DNA of 64,000 bases from Cryptomeria japonica (Eukaryota > Streptophyta > Pinopsida > Cupressales > Cupressaceae): assembly GCF_030272615.1 (NCBI RefSeq), contig NC_081414.1:763635413-763699412 (forward strand), in the 5' to 3' direction. Shown here one piece after another: positions 10,326 through 21,314 of this stretch (position 1 is the stretch's first letter; each line of letters opens with the position of its first letter). Below the pieces are notes generated by a model. That model was not told where the DNA came from and did not search any database. It saw only the letters and a list, made by a program, of their open reading frames with translations. A program made the translations under genes and the position numbers.

Positions 10326-12100
10326 TCACATCCTTAAACCATATATCATCTCAAAATCTTGTGTTACTTCCATCTCCAACAATATTTTTACCACCTTTTT
10401 CAACATATTTTTTATTTTCAGAATATTATTCCTAATATGCGATATTAAGGGTAGACGAGTATAATAAAAAAGATTAGCACATGGGGCATTATTGAGGTAT
10501 TTATCTCTAATATCTTTACCCAATCCTTATCCCCTTCAATAATCTGTAATCCAATTTTGGATCCCAAATCTGCCAAATATTTTAGGCTTGCACACTCTAT
10601 CCCAAACAAATAGGGCAATATGTGACTTTTCTTTAGTCTTGGTGCAAAGAAACCTCCTCCAAATATTTTCAATTTTATCAGCTTTAACACTAAGGATTTT
10701 GTAGCAAGAGAGATAGTATACCAAAATGTTCTACAAAAGATATTTCACAAGATAAATTTTTCCCACAAGGAACAATAATTTTCCTTTCCAACCCCCAAGT
10801 TTTTCTTTGAACCTTCTAATAAGATTGTTCCAAAAATTGTTAGGAGTAAATTCTGTGGGAAGGGGTAGACCAAGGTAAGAATTCAGGACAGAATCAATAG
10901 TGCAACCAAGAGTCTTGGTAATCTTGGCTTGTAAAGAATGAAGGACATTGAAAAAAAATATTTTTTTACGGTAATTACTATGTTGTCTAGATAAATGAGC
11001 AAAATTATCCAATATCTCATGCTAGCCCTTATCTTTAGAAACATAAGGCTCCCTAAAAATAATGATGTCATCCACAAACTATTGATGGGAAAGAGGAGGA
11101 ATATGGGAGGCATCTTTGACACCCTTGAGAAAATTTTGATCTCTATACCTTTGAATGTTTCTTCCTATAATTTCTGCAACAAATATAAATATGTAAAGTC
11201 AGAGGGATTCATCTTGTTTGAGCCTTCTACCATAGGATAAATAAAATTTAAGATATCCATTGACTAGCATCGAGCACATTGGAGAGGTGACATATTTATT
11301 AATCATCTTCAAGAACCTACCTTTAAATCGAAAAAAAATTACAACCTGAAAGAAGAAATTCTAAGAGACTCTATTATAGGCTTTGGAAATATTAAGTTTA
11401 AGATCCATTCCAACCTCTTGTTGTATTCCATGGAGTGGGCCAACTCATGAGTACTTATCATAGTGTCTAAAATTTGTTTTCCCTTAATAAAACCTTTCTC
11501 ATTATCAAAAAAAATCCTATCAAGGATAGTTTTAAGCCTATTATCTAGGATCTTAGACATGATCTTATAAATGGTGTTACAAAGGCTAATAGACTTGAAA
11601 TCATTCAAAGAAACAACATTCTCATATTTGGGGATTAAATATATAAAAGTAGAATTAAACTGTTTAAGAATTTTACTAGTTTTGAAGAAATTCCTCACTA
11701 CATTGTACACATCCACCCTACAAGCTCCTAGAATTATTGGAAAAAGGTAGGTGGAAATCCATCCAGTCCAGGGGCTTTAAAAGAACCAAAAGTGAGAACC
11801 ACATCTCTTACTTCCTAAAGGAAGACCTTTGAAGTCAACTGATCTAGGTCTATGTCAGTAATCACCTCAAGAATCACCTCCAACATCCCTCAAGAGTCTT
11901 GGAACCTATTATGAACAATACTATGAGAATTGGCAGAAAAGGAAATAGCCATCCTATCTATCTCTTCATCATCCTCCTTACACATACCATCCTCCCTCTA
12001 GATAATTCTTATCTTGTTCCTAATCCTATGCTCCATAGTTGATTGATAAAAAAATTGTTATTTCTATCACCTTCTATTATCCATTGCACATGAGACTTTT
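10326..12100 (-). pseudogene. LINE reverse transcriptase
   Basis: The N-terminal motif block at 11716-11339 includes LIPKYENVVSLNDFKSISLC, NTIYKIMSKILDNRLK and GFIKGKQILDTMISTHE, classic L1 reverse-transcriptase blocks 0-2. The catalytic block FVDDIIIF (from FADD) is at about 11058-11077. The thumb and connection region at 11012-10731 contains YLGLPLPTEF and KEKLGGWKGK. The C-terminal segment at 10724-10536 has FVWDRVCKPKIFGRFGIQNW. Frame changes separate the blocks, so it is inactive. Confidence 0.94.
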
Positions 12101-12192
12101 GTTTCCATAAAAACTCTTCCTATTTGTTTAGTTTGATCTATTGGTCTCTTAGGAATTTTTCCTCCATACCATCCACCAAATTATTCCATCTT

Positions 12193-12197
12193 GATTC
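12193..12197. repeat. Target site duplication GATTC, left copy (Copia-5)
   Basis: GATTC immediately before the left LTR of Copia-5. The same five bases follow the right LTR at 47651-47655. Removing one copy plus the element makes the LINE frame continuous. Confidence 0.93.
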
Positions 12198-13255
12198 TAT
12201 TTAATATTCTAGACAACTGAGAGGGGCTGAATCGGTTGTATATTAAAATGTATTTTACTTTTTCTACAAAAACATATCTGGTAAACTAATCTCTCATTAC
12301 TTAACCATGAGTAGATTAAACTTGAAAGATCATACACATGAAACACTAGATATGATGTGGAAAACCTAATAAGGGACAAGCCATGGAGAATGTTAGTTCT
12401 CAAAATGAAAACACCTATTAGGGTGACTTTGGTTAAGGTATTTTTTTATTAAGATGGCTCACTACCAGAATACTCTTTGTAGGTTGATTCACTGCTTGGC
12501 TAAAACTGCTAGAAAAATAAAAATGGTTCATTGCCTAGAAGAAGAATAAAGAAAGAATCCACCACTAAAGCACACAACTAAATTGCCAAAAGAAAACTTA
12601 TGCTCACTGCCATCGGTACCAAACAACATCAACACACAACCATATTGATCATCCACAACCAAACATAACCTTGCATAAATCAATAGGAAATATATCATCT
12701 TTTCAATCCAAATTCTTATATGTCTTTCTATCTTTTCTATATATTCCTCATTACAATTATTCTTCATTTATATTGATCTTTGAAATACAATTTTCAAGTC
12801 AACCAAGGAGATAAAGAAACATGATTCAAGATAGGTCTTCACTAAGAATTCTTGTGATGGAAAGGAATGGGAAGTGGACCATACCATGATGCAACAAAAC
12901 ATTATCCAAAAACCACAATCACTAGGCAAAAAGGTAGAACATTCAGGGTCAACCAAACCTGAAATGATCATATCCAAAACCAAAACTCCGAAGCACACCA
13001 ACATGTGTTGAATTAGAATAATAAAGATAAGTGCACGAATAATATAAATGTAAAATATTATCAACATAACTGGCAATGTGGAGAAATGCAAATCACTACA
13101 AACTCTCCTAGAAAAAATCATTACTACATAGACTTCTAGAGCACAACTTTTGGACATCCAAAAAATGACAGTAGTATCTCAGGGCAATATCCAACAACAT
13201 ATCAACACATCTACAACATATCAACAATGTGGAGCAAAACCAAACACTAAACACT
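12198..13255 (-). repeat. 3' LTR of Copia-5, truncated
   Basis: It aligns base by base with the 5' LTR at 46561-47570, for example TCTAGACAAC, AAACTTGAAAGATCATACACATG and ACCAAACAACATCAACACACAACC segments (short shared runs, with substitutions between). Similarity ends near 13250, about 80 bases before the LTR's own terminus, where Copia-3 LTR sequence begins. The junction is therefore a deletion, not a clean insertion. Confidence 0.88.
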
Positions 13256-13393
13256 TGCTTACTGCTTCTAGAGTAATATTAACTTCCCTCACTTGCTCAA
13301 CTACCGGTTGCAAAACAACATCATTACTGGTTACAATTGACATCAATGACAACACAATAAGTCATCAATGTAATCTTGAATCAAATGCCAACA
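13256..13393 (-). repeat. 3' LTR remnant of Copia-3
   Basis: About 130 bases matching 26281-26416, the start of the 5' LTR read on the minus strand. Shared runs include ACTGCTTCTAGAGTAAT, TTCACTTGCTCAACTACC-like text and CATCAATGTAATCTT. The similarity ends abruptly at about 13260 on the left. Confidence 0.85.
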
Positions 13394-13810
13394 ATCTCCC
13401 CCTTTGTCATTGATGGCAATACAAATATCAATACCCTTGATTCGAATGATTAAGAGTAATGCGTATACATAGGTATAGAAATCCTAGTTTACATTTTACC
13501 ATGTACTCTCCTTCAACTGAGTCTCCATGTCTTCAACTTGTAACTAGCAACAGTTCTTCTCTCTATCAATCATACAATTCTTCTCCCCCATAATCATATA
13601 GTTCTTCTCCCCCTTTGACAACAATGCCAAAGTGAAATTAAAACATGCAGTGTCATACTTCACTGTTCTACAACAATGATCTACAACTTGTTGCTCCCCC
13701 TATGGAGTAGCTCCATTCTACACCAATCCTGCTTCAAGATATTCAATTTTATTTGGGATTGATGTCTTCCACATCTGCTCAATTGACCTCATGTAGGGGG
13801 GAAAACCCCT
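13394..13810 (-). other. Copia-3 3' non-coding segment with polypurine tracts
   Basis: Read on the minus strand, purine runs (AAAGGGGGAGA type) lie at about 13394-13404, 13562-13572, 13606-13620 and 13696-13706. The first abuts the LTR. No coding sequence. Confidence 0.8.
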
Positions 13811-14259
13811 AGCTAACCTCTAAGATACTCAAAAGTAGTCTTAGGCATAGGTTTAGTAAAGATATCCACTAGTTGCTCCTTAGTAGATACATTCTCCAAT
13901 AACACATATTTACTCTACACTTTCTCCCTCAAGAAATGATATTTTAGCTCAATATGTTTGGTTCTATCATGCAACACCAGGTTATTTGAAATATTTATTG
14001 CACTTGTGTTATTGCATTAAATCTTTACCGATTCTGTGATCTTCAACTTGAATCCTTCTAGAATGTGTTTCATCCAAAATGCCTAGGTACAATTCATATA
14101 TGTTGCAACATATTCAGCTTCAATAGTGAACTGTGATATACAACTCTGCTTCTTGCTAGTCCAATCTATACAAGACTTCAACCAATAAAGAATGCACCAC
14201 CGGTTGTGCTCTTTCTATCATCAACATTTCCTACCTAGTCTGCATCTATATAAATGTTA
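13811..14259 (-). pseudogene. pol: Copia-3 RNase H, C-terminal part
   Basis: The minus strand reads DADxVGNVDDRK (about 14205-14240, TGG changed to TAG), an EAEYVAT-like segment near 14110, and a KHIELKYHFL / DIFTKP-like end near 13860-13960. The N-terminal part of the same domain continues at 21315 across the Copia-2 insertion. The coding frame runs out just before 13811. Several stops. Confidence 0.85.
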
Positions 14260-15465
14260 TGTTGGCCATTTGGTGGAATTGATTATGTGTTACATTGATG
14301 TTTTGTCATTGATGTCAACATTTTCTGTTTGGATGCTTTACTAGCACCCTTCTAGTCCTGGTAGGTTGAGTGGTTTCTGGTTAACTTGGATCCAACATGA
14401 TCCAATAGACTCCAGTATAATCTTGTGATAGAATTGGCTTGTTCATAATGCTTATACTTATACTCGATCAGTTGGTTTTGGTCTAGTGATTGGATGTTGT
14501 CTTGCTTGCTTAGAAGGTTGGTTTCTGGATCTGGCAAGGGTTTCACCAACAGAGCTTTTGGTGGAGATCTTTGATGCATTGGATAATTGGTGCTAGTACA
14601 ACTTTTGATGGAGTTTTAGGATGTTGTTGGTGATCATGTTCGAGACTTGGCATTTGGAGATCATTGTTGAAGTGTGTGGACCTATACTTGGTCCCAGTTG
14701 ATTTAGGTTATGGACCGACATTAATTTAACGTGTGGATAGGACCTATTGTTGTATTTTCAGGGGATATCATTTGTTTCATCTTAGGCCAACATGGTTTGT
14801 AATTATGTAATTGGTTTATTGTATGGTGGTCGACTTGATTGTTTATGGTTGAGGGTTTGTATAAATAGTTGTAAGATTTCATTGTAGATCATCATGGTTA
14901 TTTTAAGAGGTCATGGCTAAGGAATGTAATGTGTGAATAATGTAATATCATTTAGGAAGAGGAGTTGGTTGATCATTAGGAGATCGAATTGGGTTTGTAT
15001 AAGAGGATTTAGTCCTCTGGTATTGAGCTTAACCAGAACTATACTCTGACATAGGAGATGCTATCTTTTGCAATTCAATACTTCTCTGGATTGTAGTCTA
15101 GATTTATATGTAGTCAGTGAGACTCCTTTTGTGATGAGCAGTGTTCTCAAGGTTGTTGGCCTTCCTGCAAGTCCAGGCCCCTTCATTGTAATTCACATAC
15201 TTACTACAAAAGTATTATCTGACTGTGGGTAGGCTTCCCACTGTGGTTTTTCCCTTTACCAAGTTTTCCACATACAAATATTGGTGTTGTGTAGATGGTA
15301 TTTATTCTGTGATTATTTTTTATGCTTAATTGGATTAACTTCTATTTCGGTATTATTATTTTGGGTTTCAGTATTAAAGTTTAAATTTCTAATGGTTCCA
15401 GTAGTTTGTGACAATTGATTCACCCCCCCTCTTAGTTGTATTCCAGTTATCTGAATTGTCTAACA
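14260..15465 (+). repeat. 5' LTR of Copia-2
   Basis: 1206 bases, TGTTGGCC to TCTAACA, matching 20097-21314 throughout. A C-run follows GATTCA at about 15418-15428, shortly before the LTR end. Confidence 0.94.
14860..14868 (+). promoter_or_regulatory. LTR TATA box, Copia-2
   Basis: TATAAATAG within GTTTGTATAAATAGTTG. The same place in the 3' LTR reads TATAAATAA (20711), and the related solo LTR at 48061-49094 has TATAAATGA. Confidence 0.65.
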
Positions 15466-15466
15466 A

Positions 15467-15484
15467 TTGTTATCAGAGCTTTGG
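15467..15484 (+). other. Primer binding site, tRNA-Met type (Copia-2)
   Basis: TTGTTATCAGAGCTTTGG, one base after the LTR end. It differs from the canonical TGGTATCAGAGC by one base. Confidence 0.88.
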
Positions 15485-15523
15485 TCATCTTTGCAAAAAG
15501 CTTAACTGCTTGAGGAAGATCCT

Positions 15524-16530
15524 ATGGCAACTAACAATTCAAGTTCATCTAGTTCTTTTGGAGCTATCTTTCAAAGGGATATACTGAGGCTTGAAGGAAC
15601 AAATTACATAGCATGGAAGATTCAAATGGAGACTCATCTAAGATTTCTTGGCAAGGAGATTTGGGAGATCACACAGAATGGTTCCACACCCTTTTAATCC
15701 AAGATCTGACAATCCTCCTCTAGCAAACCTAGACAAGGAGCTTGAGAATGATTGTAGATCAAGATAAGCTCTCTTGTGTGCACTTTCTGATCAGCAAATA
15801 ATGAGATTAATACACAAATCATCTGAAAAGGCTATATGGGCTAAGTTGTAGACTCTTAATGTAGGTGGCCCTACAGTGAAGATTGCTAAACTTGATTGTT
15901 ACTAGGTGAGATATGAAAACTTGAATATGGAAGAAGATGAACGGATTACTGCCTTCATGGAAAGAGTAAATGAGATTGTTATGGGAATTCAATGTTGTGG
16001 TGGAACTCTGAGTGAAGATGAAATTTTTTCTAAAGTCCCGAGAGCCCTACCACTGGCTTACAAAATAAAGGCTACTGCTATTAATGAGTTGAGAACAATG
16101 GCTAATACATCTGTCAATAGAGATACTTTGGTTGGGAAACTATCCTCTTTTGAGCTTGAGGAATTTGGATCTTCTGGAGCTGTGAAGACTGAACCTACTT
16201 TTCATGCATCTACATCTGCAACTAGTAAGCAAGACTGGAAAGATTTATATGCAAAGCAGTTAGAAGATATGAAGAGAGAAGATGATGAGTTTGAGCAACT
16301 TGAAGTACTATTTGCTAGACGAGTACCAAAAGGACCGATAGGAAGTAAGTATGAAGGAAAAACACCTTTTAAATGTTTTGCATGTAATAAGATTGGTCAT
16401 TTTTCATCTAGATGTCTTGAAAGACATTCAAGATTTGAAGAAAGAGTTAAAATATCATTTAAGCCTAACCTTGGATATCAAAACAAGTATAAATTCAAGA
16501 AAAACAGAGAAAACATGCTACATAGCAGAT
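15524..16530 (+). pseudogene. gag: Copia-2 gag, broken
   Basis: The ATG at 15524 starts MATNNSSSSSSFGAIFQRD, a Ser/Asn-rich gag start. A frame change and stops around 15695-15770 precede a 208-codon open part (15906-16532). That part holds the capsid core (ERITAFMERVNEIV) and an intact CCHC knuckle CFACNKIGHFSSRC (about 16375-16416). A stop after 16530 and an overlapping frame from 16351 mark another frameshift into the protease. Confidence 0.9.
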
Positions 16531-17226
16531 GAGGAAGGCATTACTGATTCAGATGACGAATCGGCAGAAGACTTTGCTAGTGGATCTGGCAATGGGAAGG
16601 AATGGGTATTCTTGGATATCAAAGAAGATGATTCGGCACTAGAAGAGAATGTACCCGAGGAGAAGGAACTTGCTGCTAAAATTGAGGCTGCTAAAATTGA
16701 GGACAACGATGAATGGGTAATTGAAAATGGTTGTTCACATCATATGACCGGAGATAAAAGGAAGTTTTTGTCTTTGCAATAATTTGATGGTGGACTAGTT
16801 ATATTTGGAGATGACAAGGCATGTATGATCAAAGAAAAATGAACTATATCGTTGGATGGTAAGAACAATACTGACAATGTTTATTATGTTAAAGGTTTGA
16901 AGCATAATCTTTTGAGTGTAGGACAATTGGTAGACAAGGGATTTCAATTACAGTTCAAGGTTGGAAAATGCAAAATCATTAACAGTTCTAGCTTGGAGAT
17001 TGCAACTGATACATAGACAAAAGGTAACATATTTCATTTGAACTCCGGTGAGAAGACATGTTTGATTGCACAAATTGATGAGAGTTGGATATGGCATAAA
17101 AGGTTGTGTCATGTGAATTTTGATTAAATTGTGAATATCAATTCAACTAAGGATTTTAGAGATATACCTAAGATTATGAAGCCCTATAATCCAGTATGTA
17201 AAGAATGTCAAATGGGTAAATAGGTT
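16531..17226 (+). pseudogene. pol: Copia-2 protease and GAG-pre-integrase, active site altered
   Basis: The protease motif reads WVIENGCSHHMTGDKRKF at about 16714-16767. The invariant catalytic D-S-G is E-N-G here, so the enzyme would be inactive even without the stop at 16780. An acidic Glu-rich linker precedes it. The GAG-pre-integrase segment follows (YYVKGLKHNLLSVGQL, then IWHKRLCHVNF near 17090) and ends at CKECQMGK before a stop at 17221. Confidence 0.88.
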
Positions 17227-18165
17227 AGAACCTCTTTTAGGAGTATACAAGATAAATCAAATGATGTTCTTGATCTTATTAATATTGATTTGTGTGGCCC
17301 TGCTAGAGTTAAAAGTTTTCATGGTGATAGATATTTCATGCTAATCATTGATGATTATTCTAGAATGATGTGTGTTACTTTTTTGAGAGAAAAATATGAA
17401 GTATTTGAAAAGTTTAAAATATTTAAGACTAAAGTGGAAACTGAGACAGGATTGAAGATTAAATGTTTGAGATCAAATCATGGTGGAGAATTCACATCCG
17501 CTGAGTTTAATAACTTTTGTGACAAGCATGGTATAAGAAGACAATTTTCTGCTCCCCAGACACCTCAGCAGAATGGAGTTGTGGAAAGGAAAAACATAAC
17601 AATCTTGGATGCTACTAGAACAATGATGATGGAAGAAAATCTACCTCATATCTACTAGAGAGAAGCAGTGAGTACAGTGGTTTACACATTCAACAAAGTA
17701 CATATCAAAGGAGAAACTGGTAATACACCTTATGAATTGTGGTTTTCCAATACACCTACAGTTAAGTATTTCAGAATTTTTAGTAGGAAATGTTATATTA
17801 GGAGAGATGATACTACTAGGAAATTTGATCCTAGAAGTGATGAAGGCATATTTCTTGGTTATTCTAATGAAATAAAAGCATATAGATGTTATAACAAGAG
17901 ATTGCAGAGAATTGTCGAGAGTGCTAATGCCAAAGTAGATGAGCTGAGAAAAAGTCAAATCAAAGTTTATGAGAAAGAACCAACAGTGGAAATGATTATA
18001 TCTAAACAGATAGCACCTTTAATGGAACAAAGAGTTGAACCAGTTACTCCGACAACATCAGAAAAATCTACAATAAGTGAAGAACAGGGAAGAGGAACAA
18101 AGAGTCAAAAGACTCCTAGGTATGTGAGATTGAATCATTCTGAAGATCAAATCATTGGGGATTAG
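17227..18165 (+). pseudogene. pol: Copia-2 integrase, broken
   Basis: DLCGPARVKSFHGDRYFM at about 17290 contains the first DDE Asp. LRSNHGGEF at about 17470 has Asn where relatives have the second catalytic Asp. PQQNGVVERKN (about 17565-17597) holds the Glu. A stop at 17656 (TAG for TGG) interrupts. The C-terminal region DEGIFLGYSNEIKAYRCYNK follows at about 17840-17900 and the linker ends near PRYVRLNHSEDQIIGD, then stop at 18163. Confidence 0.9.
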
Positions 18166-18177
18166 AGAAATGGAGTA

Positions 18178-19104
18178 ATGATAAGAAGAAGACTGACAAC
18201 TAAAGAGGTATATTTAATTTCACAAGTTGAAACGGTATCAATAATTGAGGCATGTAAAGATGAATTTTGGTTAAAAGCTATGGAAGAAGAATTAGATCAG
18301 ATTGAGAAAAATAACACATGGACTTTGGTTCCTCGACTTAAAAATAAAAATATCATTGGAACTGAATGGGTTTTTAGGAATAAATTGAATGAGGATGGTC
18401 AAGTTATAAGGAATGAGACTAGATTTTTTTGTAAAGGATATTCTTAGAAGGAAGGAATTGATTATGGAGAAACTTTTGCACCGGTAGCTAGGATTGAAGC
18501 TGTAAGATTATTTCTTGCCTCTGCTGCTTATAAAAACTACAAGGTTTATTAGATGGATGTTAAATGTGCATTCTTGAATGGGAATATTTATGAGGAAGTT
18601 TATATTGAGAAAACTAATGGTTTTTCACTATCAGATGATAGTGATATGGTTTACAAGTTAAGGAAAGCTTTATATGGATTGAAACAAGCACCTAGAGCTT
18701 GTTATGCAAGGTTGGATAAATATCTTTTGAAGCTTGGTTTTACTAAGGACATTGCTCATAGTAATTTATATTATAAAATCAATGATGATGATATACTAAT
18801 TGTTGAAGTATTTGTTGATGATATTATTTTGGGAGGTGAAGATAAATTATGCATATAACTTTCTAAGAATATGGAGAAAGAGTTTGAGATGTCTATGATT
18901 GGTGAGATGAAATTTTTCTTAAGTTTACAGATTACTTGGACTGACAAAGGTATTTTTATATGTCAAACTAAATATGCTAAGGAATTATTGAAGAAATGTG
19001 GTATGGGAGATTCTAAAGTGGTAAGTATACCTATGGTTACAAGTGAGAAATTGACAAGGAAAGATATTTCTACACCGATAAATCCTAAAAATACAAATCT
19101 ATGA
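18178..19104 (+). pseudogene. pol: Copia-2 reverse transcriptase, broken
   Basis: NNTWTLVPRLKNKNIIGTEW at about 18310-18370, then a stop at 18445. The QMDVKCAFLNG region has CAG changed to TAG at 18550. ALYGLKQAPRACYARL is at about 18668-18715, FVDDIILGGEDK at about 18810-18846, and FEMSMIGEMKFFLSLQI after a TAA at 18856. All catalytic Asp codons are present but four stops split the frame. Confidence 0.9.
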
Positions 19105-19691
19105 TTGGAGGTCTACTTTATTTGAATCAGACTAGGCCTAACATTATTATTTCAATATTTCAGAGTGATCCTAGAGCAAATCATGAGATGGCAGTGAAAA
19201 GGAGTTTTAGATACTTGCAAGGTACATCAGAATATGGCTTATGGTACCCTAAGAATGATAACTTTACTTTATGTGGATATACAGATGATGATTGGGTTGG
19301 AGATGTTGATGAATGGAAAAATACTTCCAGTGGAGCTTTCTTTCTAGGAAAGAAGTTGGTTTCATAGATCGGCCAGAAACAATCACGTACTTCTTTATCT
19401 ACTGTTGAAGCTGAGTATGTTGCTGCTGCTACTAAATATACACAAGTTTTATGGATGAAGCAAATGTTGAAAGATATAAAGGTGGATTGTGATGCATTGG
19501 TAGTTATTCACTATGATTCTATTGATATATCAAAGAATCTGGTATTTCATTCTAAGACAAAGTACATATCTATCAAGTATAACTTTTTAAATGAGAAGGT
19601 GGAAGTAAATGAAGTTAAACTGATTTATGTGAACACTAAAGAACATATTGCGGATATTTTCACTAAACCTTTATCGAAGGAATCATTTTAG
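19101..19691 (+). pseudogene. pol: Copia-2 RNase H, broken
   Basis: The frame shifts by overlap at 19101. GYTDDDWVGDVDEWKNTSSG (about 19270-19330) carries the first Asp; TGG became TAG near 19366. VEAEYVAAATK (about 19405) has the Glu and IHYDSIDIS (about 19507) has the last Asp. The C-terminus KYISIKYNFLNEKVE and HIADIFTKPLSKESF end at a TAG at 19689. Confidence 0.88.
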
Positions 19692-20096
19692 TACCCCAGA
19701 GATAGATTGGGGGTTTCTGGCCCTCCGATAGAGACTTGACTGATGTAGTTTGGCATCAGTCTGGCATGCATTATCTGAGATACTACTTATTCCAGCACTG
19801 ATGCAAGATGCTACTGCTCATGGGGAGTAGTTAGCTTTGAGATTTAGAGGCTTATGTTTTTGCTTTGATATTTATGTCATATTTCTAGCATTGATGTCGA
19901 AGGGGGAGAGATAGTGATGTGAAAAAACATTTCAAAATTATACAGAGATATTATTCAAAGGGGGAGAGGCATTGATATTTAGAGCTATATGTGAGAGATT
20001 GTTGGTTGTCTTACATAGGGGGAGACTTGTTTGGCATTTCTTGGTACTTAGATGTTTTTCACATCTAGTATTGCCATCAATGCCAAAGGGGGAGAT
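19692..20096 (+). other. Copia-2 3' non-coding segment with four polypurine tracts
   Basis: AAGGGGGAGA-type runs at about 19899-19910, 19957-19968, 20017-20026 and 20085-20095. The last abuts the 3' LTR. No coding sequence. Confidence 0.82.
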
Positions 20097-21314
20097 TGTT
20101 GGCCATTTGGTGGAATTGATCATGTGTTGCATTGATTTTTTTTCATTGATGTCAACACTATCTATTTGGATGCTTTATCGACACCCTTCTGGTCTTGGTA
20201 GGTTGAGTGGTTTCTAGTTAACTTGGATCCGACATGATTTGGTAGACTCCCATATAATCTGGTGATGGAATTGACTTGTTCATAATGCTTATACTCATAC
20301 TTGATCAGTTGGTTTTTGGTTTGGTGATTGGATGATATCCTTCTTGCTTAGAAGATTGGAATCTGGTTTTGATGAGGGTTTCATCGGCAAAGATTTTGGT
20401 AGAGATCTTTAATGCATTGCATAATTGGTGTTGGTTAATCTTCTTATGGAGTTTAAGGATGCTATTGGTGATCATGTTTGAGACTTGGCATTTTGAGATC
20501 ATTGTTGAAGTATGTGGACCTATACTTGGTCCCGGTTGATCTAGGTTATGGATCGGTATTAATGTAATGTGTGGATGTGACCTATTGTTATATTTATAGG
20601 ATGTCTTATGTGTGGATATTATTTGTTTGGTCTTAGGCCGACATGGTTTTTAATTATGTAATTGGTTTATTGTCTGGTGGCCGACTTGATTGTTTATGGT
20701 TGAGGGTTTGTATAAATAATTGTAAGATCTCATTGTAGATCATCATGGTTATTGTAAGCAGTCATGGTCAAGGAATATAATGTGAAAATAATGTAATATC
20801 ATTCAGGAAGAGAGTTGGTAGATCATTAGGAGATCAAATTGGATTTGTATAAGAGGATTTAGTCCTCTAGTATTGAGCTTAACTGGAACTATACTCTGGC
20901 ATACGAGATGCTATCTTTTATAGTTCAACACTTCTCCGAATTGTAGTTTGGATTTATATGTAGCTAGTGAGACTCCTTTTTTGATGAGCAGTGTGCTATA
21001 GGTTGTTGGCCTTCTTGCAAGTGTAGGCCCCTTCATTGTAATTCACAAACTTATTTTACAAGTATTATCTGACTATGGGTAGGCTTCCCACCATGGTTTT
21101 TCCCTTTACCGGGTTTTCCATGTACAAATATTGGTGTTGTGGATGGTATTTATTCTATGATTATTTTTTATGCTTAATTGGATTAACTACTATTCCAGTA
21201 TTATTGTTTTGGTTGGCTGTATTAAAGTTTAAATTGCTAATGCTTCCAATAATTTGTGATAACTGATTCACCCCCTCCTCTTAGTTGTCTTCTGGTTATC
21301 TGAACTGCCTAACA
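20097..21314 (+). repeat. 3' LTR of Copia-2
   Basis: 1218 bases from TGTTGGCC to CCTAACA, with TATA box TATAAATAA at 20711 and a C-run at about 21270. Clear but not recent divergence from the 5' LTR (scattered transitions and small indels). Confidence 0.94.

Larger units (their letters stand above)
8930..12197 (-). mobile_element. L1-type LINE, 3' half (RT, zinc finger, RNase H)
   Basis: Minus-strand plant L1 LINE ORF2, downstream half. In order from 12197 leftwards: the endonuclease-RT linker (RWNNLVDGM ... VQWIIEGDRNNNFF), reverse transcriptase, the zf-RVT zinc finger and a C-terminal RNase H. It is continuous with the endonuclease half at 47656-50320, from which it was separated by insertion of Copia-5 (TSD GATTC at 12193-12197 and 47651-47655). 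Many stops and frame changes make it a dead copy. As the host of all nested insertions it is the oldest dated layer. Confidence 0.93.
14260..21314 (+). mobile_element. Copia-2, nearly complete copia element inside Copia-3
   Basis: Both LTRs (14260-15465, 20097-21314) start TGTTGGCC and end TAACA. A tRNA-Met primer site, gag, protease, integrase, reverse transcriptase, RNase H and polypurine tracts lie between them in copia order. It interrupts Copia-3 RNase H after the D-L-K codons. Counting codons of the host implies a 5-base duplication, but the two copies (TGTTA left, CTTTC right) have diverged or been altered. Stops occur in most domains. Length 7055 bases. Confidence 0.94.
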
